Below are positions 53,392 to 62,192 of a DNA stretch of 64,000 nucleotides, piece by piece. Numbering within the stretch: the stretch's first letter is position 1; each line of letters opens with the position of its first letter. The stretch spans positions 5,020,001-5,084,000 of the forward strand of contig NZ_JAUSZN010000001.1 in assembly GCF_030817595.1 (NCBI RefSeq), in the 5' to 3' direction. The DNA comes from Neobacillus niacini. GTDB lineage: Bacteria; Bacillota; Bacilli; Bacillales; Cytobacillaceae. Made by a program: the position numbers and the translations under genes. The notes beneath the pieces are model-generated. The model saw nothing but the letters and a program-made list of their open reading frames with translations, did no database searches and was not told where the DNA came from.

Positions 53392-54456
53392 ATGGTCAAT
53401 CAGGACTTTTGGAAAAATAAAAATGTATTTGTTACCGGTCATACCGGGTTTAAAGGTTCATGGCTGTGTTTATGGCTTCATTCTTTAGGAGCCAACGTAA
53501 TTGGATATAGTTTAAAGCCGCCGACCACACCTAGTTTATTTCAGTTATGCCAGTTGGAACAGCTTATCCCGACTCACTATGGTGATATCCGTGATCAAAA
53601 AGCATTAGAAAATGCTCTCCACTCAGCGACGCCGGATATTGTGATTCATATGGCAGCACAGCCGTTGGTACGTGCCTCTTACGTAAATCCGGTTGAAACT
53701 TACGCAACCAATGTGATGGGAACGGTGAATGTACTAGAGTCAGTGAGAACAGCGGTGCAAAAGGGAATCAACGTTAAAGCAGTGGTCAATGTGACGACAG
53801 ATAAATGCTATAGCAATCAAGAATGGCCATGGGGATACCGGGAACATGATACGCTCGGTGGCTATGACCCGTATTCCAATAGCAAAGCATGCTCTGAACT
53901 CGTAACGGACGCGTATCGGAATTCTTTTTTTCAGGGTGTAGTTGGGATTGCGAGTGCAAGGGCAGGTAATGTGATTGGCGGAGGAGATTGGGCGGTTGAC
54001 CGCTTGCTTCCAGATTGCTTTCGTACACTGCAAACTGGGGGAACCATAAAAATCCGTAACCCTCATGCAATTCGACCTTGGCAGCATGTATTAGACCCAT
54101 TAAGCGGCTATTTATCCTTAGTAGAAAAGCTATACACCGATGGACAAAACTTTGCCGAAGGCTGGAATTTCGGTCCAGATGATGGGGATGGGAAGACGGT
54201 GGAATGGATTGTAAAGCAAATTTGTGCGAAATGGGGAACCAGCGCCACTTATGAAGTGGGGCAAGGACCGCACCCGCATGAAGCCCATTATTTACGTCTC
54301 GATTGCTCGAAGGCTAAGTTCAAATTGGGCTGGTATCCGAGATGGAATGTCGAGCAGGCAATTGACAAAAGTGTGGAATGGACAAGGGCTTATTTAGCCC
54401 AAGAGGATGTTAAGGCTGTCTGCTTACAGCAAATCGACGAATATTTAAAAAGCTAA
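53392..54456 (+). CDS. rfbG: CDP-glucose 4,6-dehydratase
   Basis: A 354-residue extended SDR. The NAD motif GHTGFKGSWL (16-25) is diagnostic of the CDP-glucose group. The catalytic Thr-Asp-Lys stretch is NVTTDKCYSN and the active-site Tyr/Lys lie in GGYDPYSNSKACSE. It makes CDP-4-keto-6-deoxyglucose from CDP-glucose. It is paired with the cytidylyltransferase next door. The weak ribosome site GAGAGGAACG precedes the ATG. Confidence 0.93.
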   Translation: MVNQDFWKNKNVFVTGHTGFKGSWLCLWLHSLGANVIGYSLKPPTTPSLFQLCQLEQLIPTHYGDIRDQKALENALHSATPDIVIHMAAQPLVRASYVNPVETYATNVMGTVNVLESVRTAVQKGINVKAVVNVTTDKCYSNQEWPWGYREHDTLGGYDPYSNSKACSELVTDAYRNSFFQGVVGIASARAGNVIGGGDWAVDRLLPDCFRTLQTGGTIKIRNPHAIRPWQHVLDPLSGYLSLVEKLYTDGQNFAEGWNFGPDDGDGKTVEWIVKQICAKWGTSATYEVGQGPHPHEAHYLRLDCSKAKFKLGWYPRWNVEQAIDKSVEWTRAYLAQEDVKAVCLQQIDEYLKS

Positions 54457-54476
54457 CCAACGAAAGGGGGAGAACT

Positions 54477-55247
54477 ATGAAAGTCGTTATACTCTGCGGA
54501 GGAAAAGGCACGAGAATGAGCGAAATCACCGATGAGCTTCCGAAGCCGCTTACAATGATCGGGGATAAGCCGATACTTTGGCATATTATGAAAATTTATC
54601 AAAACTATGGTTTTAATGAATTTATTTTATTACTCGGTTATAAAGGCGACAAAATCAAGGAATATTTTATGGACTATGAATGGAAGAATAATAGTTTTAC
54701 GATGGACTCCTCTACTGGTGATATTAAAATCTTAGGTCCGAGGGAAAAGTGGAAGATTACGTTTGTTGATACCGGGTTGAATACCATGACTGGAGGCAGA
54801 ATTAAGAAGGCTCAGAAATATATCGGGGATGAAAGTTTCCTTTTAACCTACGGTGATGGACTATCTGATGTTAATCTGCAGGAGTTAATTCAATTTCACA
54901 AGGCGAAAGGAACGATTGCCGCTGTAACAGGGATTAAGAAAAAGAGCCAATTTGGCACCTTAACGGTCAATCAGGGGATCGCGGAATCCTTTGAGGAAAA
55001 AACGGAGACAGACGGAATCATCAATGGGGGCTATTTTGTGTTAAGTCCTGAGGTCTTCAACTACCTAAAGGACGATGACCTTTGCATATTCGAAGAGGAA
55101 CCATTGAAAAAATTAACCCAAGACCGTCAATTATCTGTCTATCTTCATGATGGATTTTGGACAGCTATTGATACGTATAAAAATGTATTGGACATCAATG
55201 AGATGTTGGAGAAAGGGAACATTGCATGGAATCCGAAGCTAACATGA
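54477..55247 (+). CDS. rfbF: Glucose-1-phosphate cytidylyltransferase
   Basis: A 256-residue nucleotidyltransferase producing CDP-glucose from CTP and glucose 1-phosphate. GGKGTRM (8-14) is the nucleotide-binding loop, followed by DELPKPLTMIGDKPILWHIM. TYGDGLSDV binds metal. The length is the usual ~257. AAAGGGGGAG precedes the ATG. It supplies substrate for rfbG. Its stop lies inside the next gene's start region. Confidence 0.94.
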   Translation: MKVVILCGGKGTRMSEITDELPKPLTMIGDKPILWHIMKIYQNYGFNEFILLLGYKGDKIKEYFMDYEWKNNSFTMDSSTGDIKILGPREKWKITFVDTGLNTMTGGRIKKAQKYIGDESFLLTYGDGLSDVNLQELIQFHKAKGTIAAVTGIKKKSQFGTLTVNQGIAESFEEKTETDGIINGGYFVLSPEVFNYLKDDDLCIFEEEPLKKLTQDRQLSVYLHDGFWTAIDTYKNVLDINEMLEKGNIAWNPKLT

Positions 55248-56182
55248 ATGCCACACTGGATTCAGAGAATGTTTTTTGTACCATTTTATCGAAAACACGG
55301 GTTTATCAGGGCCTTGCGTTACTTGCGAGCTTGAAAAAGGTGATGGCCCAGGGATTTGTACTCTTTATCCATTGTGTAGACTTAGACTCTTATAAACTAT
55401 TGAAAAAAATGAAACTAGATAATGTGCATTTTATACGAGAGAAACGACTAGATGAAAGCATTCGTAATCTAAAACGAGAACGAAGGATCCATGAATACTG
55501 CTGGACGTTAAAGCCTGTGATTTGTGACTATGTGCTGACAGTGTATCCTTCTGTCAAACGTATTACCTACCTCGATTCAGATTTGTACTTCTGGTCAGAC
55601 CCAACATCCATTTTTAAAAATCAGCCTGACTGTTCGGTGCTGCTTTCCATTGAAGAAAAATACCGGCCTAATATGAACCAAAGAATTGTACAGAGAAAAA
55701 GTAAGATAACTGGAATTTATAATTCAGGATTTATCTCTTTTAAGAATGATGAAATTGGAGTGAAGGCGTTAAAGTGGTGGAGGGAGAAATGCTTGGAGGC
55801 ATGCAGGATTGCACCAGAAGAGGGTATTTTTGGAGATCAGAAATATTTAGATGATATGCCCTCCTTATTCTCTACTAGCTGCGATATTGCAACACCAGGT
55901 GTTAATGTTGGTCCTTGGAATGTATTAAAATATCAATTTTCAAATGTGAATGATTCGGTTTGCATTGATGAACATTTGCTTGTTTTTTACCATTTTAGTG
56001 GTTTAAGAGTCGTGGCAAAGGACAAAGTCGAGTTTGTTTATCGAGTGAATCGGAGGAAACTCCCTTTTATTTATTCGCTTTATATCAAAGCAATTGCGGA
56101 AGCGATTGAGTTAGCAGCAAAAGTAGATCCTGACTTTAACGGCCTCGCAGATGAAGCAGCATTGCAAAGATATTGGAATTAA
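55226..56182 (+). CDS. Glycosyltransferase-like protein with DxD motif, paralogue A
   Basis: A 318-residue soluble GT-A-type nucleotide-sugar transferase. The DxD metal/donor motif is ITYLDSDLYFWSDP. Other shared blocks with the paralogue at 57328 are RRIHEYCWTLK, YNSGFISFK, GIFGDQKYL and TPGVNVGPW. It may resemble GT8 or GT2-like transferases; I do not assign a CAZy family. It overlaps rfbF by 22 bp; an internal ATG at 55244 would reduce this to 4 bp. It likely adds a 6-deoxyhexose or related sugar. Confidence 0.78.
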   Translation: MESEANMNATLDSENVFCTILSKTRVYQGLALLASLKKVMAQGFVLFIHCVDLDSYKLLKKMKLDNVHFIREKRLDESIRNLKRERRIHEYCWTLKPVICDYVLTVYPSVKRITYLDSDLYFWSDPTSIFKNQPDCSVLLSIEEKYRPNMNQRIVQRKSKITGIYNSGFISFKNDEIGVKALKWWREKCLEACRIAPEEGIFGDQKYLDDMPSLFSTSCDIATPGVNVGPWNVLKYQFSNVNDSVCIDEHLLVFYHFSGLRVVAKDKVEFVYRVNRRKLPFIYSLYIKAIAEAIELAAKVDPDFNGLADEAALQRYWN

Positions 56183-56214
56183 GGCGGTGAACGAGTATCA
56201 AAATAGATCCTCCT

Positions 56215-57297
56215 ATGGGTTACTACAGTCGTACAGTTGATTTTATAAATGTCTATAAGAACCAATCTGCTGCCGCACAGTACAAAAGATTCCATGTCGA
56301 CCGTACCATTATGAAAAATAAACCAAATGGAGTCGAAGTGATTAATTGGCACTACCATCCGCATTTGCCTAGACAATTCGTCGCAAGGATTCCTTATGGG
56401 CGTGTTTGGGGATGGAATGGAAGTGTCATTACACCTGATAATAAGCTTTTATGGGATGTTTCGTTTGAGTATCTTCATACTCCTAAGACGCATCCAATAT
56501 TCCAAAACAAACTTCCTTCAATATCTTATATCCCAGAAACGTTAGCCGTCATCACCTCCCAAGTAAGTTTCAATTACTTCCATTGGATGTTTGATGTTTT
56601 GCCACGGTTAGAATTACTGCGCAAAAGCAACCTTGATTATGACCGAATTGTTATTAATCGAGGAAAATACTTTACAAAAGAGAATTGTGGATTTCAGAAC
56701 GAAAGCTTAAAACTACTTGGTATTTCACAAGACAAGCTAATTGAATGTAATCCAGAGACTCATATTTTAGCTAAAAATTTAATTGTTTCTTCCATGGCGG
56801 GCTATTCCGCACATGTACCGAAAAATGTCTGTCAGTTTTTAAGAAAAGAATTTTTAGAAAAGATCACAATGCGAAAAGAAAGTAAATATAAACGGATTTA
56901 TATCAGTCGTGAAGACTCAACTCATCGAAAGGTATTGAATGAAGAAGAGGTATTTTCCATTTTAAAAAAATACGGATTTAAATTGATTAAATTATCGGCT
57001 TTGTCATTTGAAGAAAAAATCAAGCTGTTTTATGGTGCAGAAGTGATCGTTTCTCCACACGGGGCGGGGCTTACGAATCTTATCTTTTGTAACCCAGGCA
57101 CTAAAATCGTTGAAATGTTTACGCCCACGTATTTAATGCCATGCTTTCATATCATTAGCAATCATATGGATCTTGATTACTATGGTTTGATAGGGGAAAA
57201 GATGCCGCTGGATGAAAGTCGCAGCAACCATAAAGATCCCATAGTGATTGATATTGATAAGCTGAAAAAAACGCTTAAATTAGCAGAGATCAGGTAG
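56215..57297 (+). CDS. GT61-family (DUF563) glycosyltransferase
   Basis: A 360-residue protein. The C-terminal half matches DUF563/GT61: RIYISREDSTHRKVLNEEEV, then EKIKLFYGAEVIVSPHGAGL and NLIFCNPGTKIVEMF. NYFHWMFDVLPRL is the family's conserved mid motif. The ATG at 56215 has no ribosome binding site. A near-perfect one (AAGGCGGTGA, 56181-56190) instead points to codon ATC at 56197, which would give an N-terminus reading KIDPPMGYYSRTVDF. The true start may be non-canonical. Confidence 0.82.
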   Translation: MGYYSRTVDFINVYKNQSAAAQYKRFHVDRTIMKNKPNGVEVINWHYHPHLPRQFVARIPYGRVWGWNGSVITPDNKLLWDVSFEYLHTPKTHPIFQNKLPSISYIPETLAVITSQVSFNYFHWMFDVLPRLELLRKSNLDYDRIVINRGKYFTKENCGFQNESLKLLGISQDKLIECNPETHILAKNLIVSSMAGYSAHVPKNVCQFLRKEFLEKITMRKESKYKRIYISREDSTHRKVLNEEEVFSILKKYGFKLIKLSALSFEEKIKLFYGAEVIVSPHGAGLTNLIFCNPGTKIVEMFTPTYLMPCFHIISNHMDLDYYGLIGEKMPLDESRSNHKDPIVIDIDKLKKTLKLAEIR

Positions 57298-57327
57298 GGA
57301 TTTTTTAAAAGAAATGAGGTGTTAGGA

Positions 57328-58245
57328 ATGGAAAGTGCCTACTGCAGTCTTATGACGAAAAGCAGATTGTATCAGTTTCTTGCTCTGTATGTATCTCTGA
57401 ATAAGGTCAGAGCGGGGAATTTTATGTTTTATGTCCTCTGTGTGGACGATGAAACCTACCGCTTGTTAAAAAAATTAAATTGGAAAAATCTAACGGTTTT
57501 TCAAGATACAGAACTTGGCGAGGATATTTTAGCCTTAAAAAAAGAACGAAGAATTCATGAATATTGCTGGACGCTGAAGGCGTTATTTTTGGAGATGGTC
57601 CTTACAAAGTATCCTGAACTGATGCGTGTGACCTATATGGATTCTGATTTATATTTTTGGGATGATCCTGAAATCATTTTTAATAAGCAGCCGGATTGTT
57701 CGGTTTTGTTATCAAGAGAAAAAAAATATAGGCCAGAATGGAAGCCAAATTTCATTAAGAAGGTTACGAAATTAACGGGAGAATACAATTCGGGCTTTAT
57801 CAGCTTTAAGCGCGATGAGATGGGGATGGCCTGTTTACGTTGGTGGAAGGAACAAACATTAGAGGCGTGTCGAATCGACCCTAGACATGGGATATTTGGT
57901 GATCAAAAGTATTTGAATGAAATGCCTCGCATTTTTTCAAATATATGCGATATTAACACGCCCGGCGTCAATATCGGTCCTTGGGATTACCGCAAGTATA
58001 CCTTTTCGGAAAACGATGATCAAATATATATCGATCACATTCCGCTTATTTTTTTCCACTTCAGCGGGGTTAGAGTCAAGAAAGGTGATAATAGACTGGA
58101 GCTTGTCCATGAATGCGAGGTAGATACTCCATTTATTTTCAACCATTATCAAAAAATGATAGCGGATCTCATCACGATCATTCAACATATTGAGCCTGAG
58201 TTTGACGGCTATGCAACAAAGGAAGACTTACAAAAGTATTTCTAG
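57328..58245 (+). CDS. Glycosyltransferase-like protein with DxD motif, paralogue B
   Basis: A 305-residue paralogue of the gene at 55226. It shares RRIHEYCWTLK, VTYMDSDLYFWDDP, YNSGFISFK, HGIFGDQKYLNEMP and TPGVNIGPW. The start is the ATG at 57328, seven bases after GAGGTG; a GTG three codons upstream overlaps that site. The two copies flank the GT61 gene, suggesting successive transfers of related sugars. Confidence 0.78.
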   Translation: MESAYCSLMTKSRLYQFLALYVSLNKVRAGNFMFYVLCVDDETYRLLKKLNWKNLTVFQDTELGEDILALKKERRIHEYCWTLKALFLEMVLTKYPELMRVTYMDSDLYFWDDPEIIFNKQPDCSVLLSREKKYRPEWKPNFIKKVTKLTGEYNSGFISFKRDEMGMACLRWWKEQTLEACRIDPRHGIFGDQKYLNEMPRIFSNICDINTPGVNIGPWDYRKYTFSENDDQIYIDHIPLIFFHFSGVRVKKGDNRLELVHECEVDTPFIFNHYQKMIADLITIIQHIEPEFDGYATKEDLQKYF

Positions 58246-58270
58246 TTTTCAAATGGAGGAGGTGCAGGCA

Positions 58271-59194
58271 GTGGAAGACCTTAAACGACTATGTAGGGAA
58301 TATGGAATTGGTGATTTGTTAGAGGTGGAGGATCTTCTCGGAGGCGGTTATATTAACGCAAATCTTAAGATTCGTACTAGTAAGGGGAAATTCGTTGTGC
58401 GAATCTTTCTCAATGGCGTTGAAAAACACAGGCTTCTTTATGGGTATTTCATTGTTTCAAAGCTTTCTAATGAAGGTGTTCCAGCCCTTTTGCCACTCCT
58501 GAATAATGAAGGTTTATCTTACACGAATTATAAGGAGTTTGTTGTACAGATTACTCCTTTTGTAGAAGCTTCTCGTTTTCTATGGGTCCCTAAGCAAGCC
58601 TTTCATAGTGGGAAAATGCTACGGCGGATGCACGAAGCTCTTACCTGTATTGAGGTAAGTCCGAAACCAACGGGCGCTTACCTCTATTATCAGCTTGAAC
58701 CCACCACCATGATGAAGGAATTAATTAAAAATGGTCATACCTTACCAAGTCATGAGGTAACTGTTTTTAATGAGTTTTATAGCTTGTTAAAGTCTCCTAG
58801 CTTCGACATAAGTAACCTGCCGAAGACGATCATTCATGGTGATTGGAATCCAAGTAATCAATTGTATAACGTGAATAAAGAGGTTTGCAGTTTCATGGAT
58901 TTTGATACCCTTCAGCGGGGGGAACGGGTATTTGATGTCGCGTATGCTCTTCATTTTTTCCTGATCCAGCGCCGTAATGAAATGGTGACGCGGGAATTTT
59001 TGAAAGGGTATGGGGCTTTGACGCAGGGGGAAATTGATGTTCTTCCGTTTCTAATTGCCAAAATTAGCTTGTTCTTTGGGATATTGGTTAAATATGGAGA
59101 GTTTCAGTTTGAGAGAAATCTAGACCAAATGAAATGGGTAATCTCTGAGCAAGGCAGAAATAAGATTCAAGAATTCTGCATAAGAGAATCGTAA
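58271..59194 (+). CDS. APH/choline-kinase-fold phosphotransferase
   Basis: A 307-residue kinase of the aminoglycoside-phosphotransferase fold. The Brenner motif IIHGDWNPSNQLYN holds the catalytic Asp, and SFMDFDTLQRGERVFDVAYAL the metal-binding Asp. LLGGGYINANLKIRTSKGKFVVRI is the ATP-binding N-lobe. The start is GTG 58271 with GGAGGAGGTG six bases before it. In a glycan locus it may phosphorylate a sugar or act as a CotS-like spore-coat protein; an antibiotic role is unlikely. Confidence 0.82.
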   Translation: MEDLKRLCREYGIGDLLEVEDLLGGGYINANLKIRTSKGKFVVRIFLNGVEKHRLLYGYFIVSKLSNEGVPALLPLLNNEGLSYTNYKEFVVQITPFVEASRFLWVPKQAFHSGKMLRRMHEALTCIEVSPKPTGAYLYYQLEPTTMMKELIKNGHTLPSHEVTVFNEFYSLLKSPSFDISNLPKTIIHGDWNPSNQLYNVNKEVCSFMDFDTLQRGERVFDVAYALHFFLIQRRNEMVTREFLKGYGALTQGEIDVLPFLIAKISLFFGILVKYGEFQFERNLDQMKWVISEQGRNKIQEFCIRES

Positions 59195-59219
59195 CCCTAT
59201 TGGTGGAAGGCTGATGTGA

Positions 59220-60170
59220 ATGCAGAGCTGGAAAAATAAAAATGTATTTGTGACTGGCAGCACAGGGTTCGTAGGAAGTCATTTGGTGCAGGAACTACTG
59301 CGATTAGGCGCAAATGTAACTGCGCTTGTTAGAAAACCACAAACACATGACACAATAAATTTTGTTTTGGGGAGCTTGGATGATTTTCAGGTAATCAAAA
59401 AAGCCCTCGAAGACGATGAAATAGATACTGTTTTTCATGTGGCAGCACTAGCGGTGGTAGGGGAAGCGCACCTCAATCCTATGGCAGCATTTGAGACAAA
59501 TATCCGCGGAACCTGGAACATATTAGAGGCTTGCCGGCAAACCTCGGTTAAAAGAGTAATTGTCACTTCTAGTGAAAAAGTATATGGTGATAACGCAATT
59601 CCGCCCTATGTTGAGTCCATGCCATTGGCCGGGAGACATCCTTATGACGTTTCAAAAAGCTGTGCGGACTTAATAGCAGCTATGTATTTTCATACCTATC
59701 AGCTTCCAGTTTGTATTGTTCGCTGTGGAAACTTGTTTGGTGGTGGAGATCTCAATTTTACCAGGTTGATTCCAGGAACCATTCAATCCCTTATTAAAAA
59801 TCAAGCACCAGTGATCAGGAGTGCTGGCAGCTCGGCCAGGGACTTCTTTTATATTGAGGATAGTATTCGCGCTCATTTACTTGTTGCCGAAAAAATGGAA
59901 AGCAGTCCAATTGCAGGCGAAGCCTTCCATTTCAGCTATGAAAGACCGCATACTGTTTTAGAGGTTGTAGAGGAAATATCAAAGTTGATGAACAGTGATT
60001 TAATGCCGATTATTCAAAATCAAAGTAATCTTGAACCAAAACATGAATACTTGAGTGCGGCAAAAGCCAGGAATTTGTTGGACTGGAAACCGATGTTTGA
60101 TTTTGAATCCGGTTTGGTTAAAACAATCGAATGGTACCAAAAATACTTTGAAGACCATGTGGACTGCTAA
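59220..60170 (+). CDS. NAD-dependent epimerase/dehydratase (extended SDR)
   Basis: A 316-residue extended SDR. The NAD motif [11 protein letters not shown] lies at 12-22. The catalytic Ser/Thr region is [10 protein letters not shown] and the active Tyr/Lys are in [28 protein letters not shown] is typical of nucleotide-sugar epimerases and reductases. GGAAGG precedes the ATG. It may convert CDP-4-keto-6-deoxyglucose further (reduction or epimerisation). The exact reaction is not readable. Confidence 0.86.
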   Translation: MQSWKNKNVFVTGSTGFVGSHLVQELLRLGANVTALVRKPQTHDTINFVLGSLDDFQVIKKALEDDEIDTVFHVAALAVVGEAHLNPMAAFETNIRGTWNILEACRQTSVKRVIVTSSEKVYGDNAIPPYVESMPLAGRHPYDVSKSCADLIAAMYFHTYQLPVCIVRCGNLFGGGDLNFTRLIPGTIQSLIKNQAPVIRSAGSSARDFFYIEDSIRAHLLVAEKMESSPIAGEAFHFSYERPHTVLEVVEEISKLMNSDLMPIIQNQSNLEPKHEYLSAAKARNLLDWKPMFDFESGLVKTIEWYQKYFEDHVDC

Positions 60171-60189
60171 CAAATGCTGTTGCAACTAG

Positions 60190-60320
60190 TGTGTTCAACA
60201 TTCCGTCATAACATTTCAAACAAACTGTGAACTTAACACTATACCTATGTTACTAACTATCGATTTCTACTATAGTGAAAGTATCAAGAATAAGTTAAAT
60301 TTTGAAAGGCGGAATGACTT
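60190..60320 (+). promoter_or_regulatory. Conserved promoter block of DoxX copy 3
   Basis: Repeats the block of copies 1 and 2, including the TGTTCAACA and AAACTGTGAACTTAACACTA segments and TATAGTGAAAGTAT. Confidence 0.7.
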
Positions 60321-60818
60321 ATGTTTAACAAATTTTTAAGAGAAAATAAGATTTCAGCAGCTATTTTAACCGTTATTCGTTTATACCTTGGCTACTCTTG
60401 GTTCACAGCTGGTTTTCATAAATTAACAGGCGGATTTGACGCTGCCGGATTCCTAAAAGGAGCGATTGCGAATCCTGTAAAAGGTCCAGATGGCAATATG
60501 GTTTATAGCTGGTACGTTCACTTCTTAGATAGCTTTGCTTTACCAAACATTGATGTGTTTAACTTCATCGTTCCTTGGGGCGAAACATTGATTGGTTTAG
60601 GACTACTACTAGGTTGCTTAACAACAGCGGCGATGTTCTTTGGTTTAGTGATGAACTTCAGCTTTTTCTTAGCAGGAACTGTATCTCATAACCCAACCGA
60701 CATTTTCTTAGGCTTCATCATCTTAGCAGCAGGCTTCAACGCTGGTAAATATGGTTTAGACCGCTGGGTGGTTCCATTCATCCGTAAAACTGTTGGTAAA
60801 GCAAAAGTAACAGCATAG
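60321..60818 (+). CDS. DoxX-family membrane protein, copy 3
   Basis: A 165-residue protein differing from copy 1 in about a dozen clustered positions (ITGGFDAS to LTGGFDAA, FLKDFALP to FLDSFALP) and in the C-terminal tail. Four hydrophobic segments. The first 100 bp of the coding DNA are identical to copy 1, suggesting gene conversion or recent duplication. Own promoter block and terminator. Confidence 0.88.
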   Translation: MFNKFLRENKISAAILTVIRLYLGYSWFTAGFHKLTGGFDAAGFLKGAIANPVKGPDGNMVYSWYVHFLDSFALPNIDVFNFIVPWGETLIGLGLLLGCLTTAAMFFGLVMNFSFFLAGTVSHNPTDIFLGFIILAAGFNAGKYGLDRWVVPFIRKTVGKAKVTA

Positions 60819-60829
60819 CGTGTAACAAC

Positions 60830-60866
60830 AAAAAAGACGATTCGCACAACTTGAATCGTCTTTTTT
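60830..60866. terminator. Terminator of DoxX copy 3 / glcF
   Basis: AAAAAAGACGATTC / GAATCGTCTTTTTT stem; it also ends the minus-strand glycolate oxidase operon. Confidence 0.88.
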
Positions 60867-60869
60867 GTA

Positions 60870-62192
60870 TTATTTCACTGCTTCGGCAAGCAAATCCACG
60901 ATATGAACAGCACGCATTTTATTAGACAAGCCCTCGCGCTCAATTCCTAGCTGCATTTGCAGCAAGCACCCAGGGTTAGCCGTTACGATGGTGGTGGCAT
61001 GTGTGGCTTTTGCCTGGACCATTTTATAGTCGAGCATGACCATCGACATTTCGGACTCGACGATATTATAGATACCAGCAGACCCACAGCAGCGATCGGC
61101 TTCTTTCATTTCTTTGAACTGTACCCCTTTTATCGAACCCAACAGTGTTCGTGGTGCGGAAGCTGTTTTCATTACATTTCGTAAATGGCAGGAATCCTGA
61201 TAGGTAATAACTTGAGCAGGAAGTTCTAGTTTCACTTTTTTATGAAAAGAAACAGCCACGAGTATTTCAGAAATATCCTTTATCCGCGACTTGAACTTAG
61301 TGGCTCGGTCTTTCCAAACAGGGTCATCCTTCAACAGGTGATCATAATCAACAAGGAAAGCTCCGCATCCGCCGGCGTTGGTAATGATGAAATCTACGCC
61401 CAAGTCTTCGAATGCCGAGATGTTTTTCTTAGCAAGCTCCTTTGCCGCATCTTTCTCACCGCTATGCCCGTGCAAGGCACCACAGCAGGTTTGCTGCTTG
61501 GGAATGACAATCTCACAGCCAGCTAATTGCAATAATTTCATAGTAGCGTCATTTGTTTTCATGAACATCGTATCCATCAAACAGCCGCTGAAAAATGCTA
61601 CCTTATGAACTTTCTCCGCAATCGCCGGCAGGTGCTCAGGTCGGTTTTTCATTTCTTTCATGGTGGGGACCTTCGGAAGCACTTTTTCCATAGTAGCTAA
61701 ATTGTCAGGCAACAACCCTAAATAGCCTGTTTTGCGCGCAAGGGTTTGAATCCCGGAACGCTGATAGAAACCTAGAAGGCCGACCATATTACGCATACGA
61801 TTTTGATGAGGGAATAACCCTTCAAATACTGTTTTTCTAACAGCTCTGACAGGTAAAGAGTGTTTTTTATTTTGATTAATGATATCTCTTGCTTCTTCAA
61901 GTAAATGGCCATAATTAACGCCGGAAGGGCAGACGGGTTCACAGGCACGGCAGCCAAGGCAAAGCTCGAGTGAACGCTCAAAATCCTCATCCGGTTCAAC
62001 GATTCCGTCGACGACTGCTTTCATCATCGCAATTCTGCCACGTGGCGAATGGGATTCTTTATAACCTGATTCGATATAGGTTGGGCAGGTTGGGAGACAA
62101 AATCCGCAGCGCATACAGTTTAAGAGCTCATCCTCGTTCATCCGCTCTTTGAATTGCTGTTGAATTTTTTCTTGTTCGAGTAAGGTTGTCAT
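60870..62192 (-). CDS. glcF: Glycolate oxidase iron-sulfur subunit
   Basis: A 440-residue protein with two [4Fe-4S] ferredoxin motifs: C26, C29, C32, C36 and C78, C81, C84, C88. Two CCG domains follow (TCCGALHGHSGE and RCCGSAGIYNIVES) that bind further Fe-S or haem-like centres in this family. It carries electrons from GlcD to the membrane quinone pool. It overlaps glcD by 4 bp. Confidence 0.93.
   Translation of the reverse strand: MTTLLEQEKIQQQFKERMNEDELLNCMRCGFCLPTCPTYIESGYKESHSPRGRIAMMKAVVDGIVEPDEDFERSLELCLGCRACEPVCPSGVNYGHLLEEARDIINQNKKHSLPVRAVRKTVFEGLFPHQNRMRNMVGLLGFYQRSGIQTLARKTGYLGLLPDNLATMEKVLPKVPTMKEMKNRPEHLPAIAEKVHKVAFFSGCLMDTMFMKTNDATMKLLQLAGCEIVIPKQQTCCGALHGHSGEKDAAKELAKKNISAFEDLGVDFIITNAGGCGAFLVDYDHLLKDDPVWKDRATKFKSRIKDISEILVAVSFHKKVKLELPAQVITYQDSCHLRNVMKTASAPRTLLGSIKGVQFKEMKEADRCCGSAGIYNIVESEMSMVMLDYKMVQAKATHATTIVTANPGCLLQMQLGIEREGLSNKMRAVHIVDLLAEAVK

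Noticed and set aside
58271..59194. Aminoglycoside resistance gene
   Set aside because: The APH fold is present, but the gene is embedded in a glycan/spore locus and lacks specific resistance-family features.
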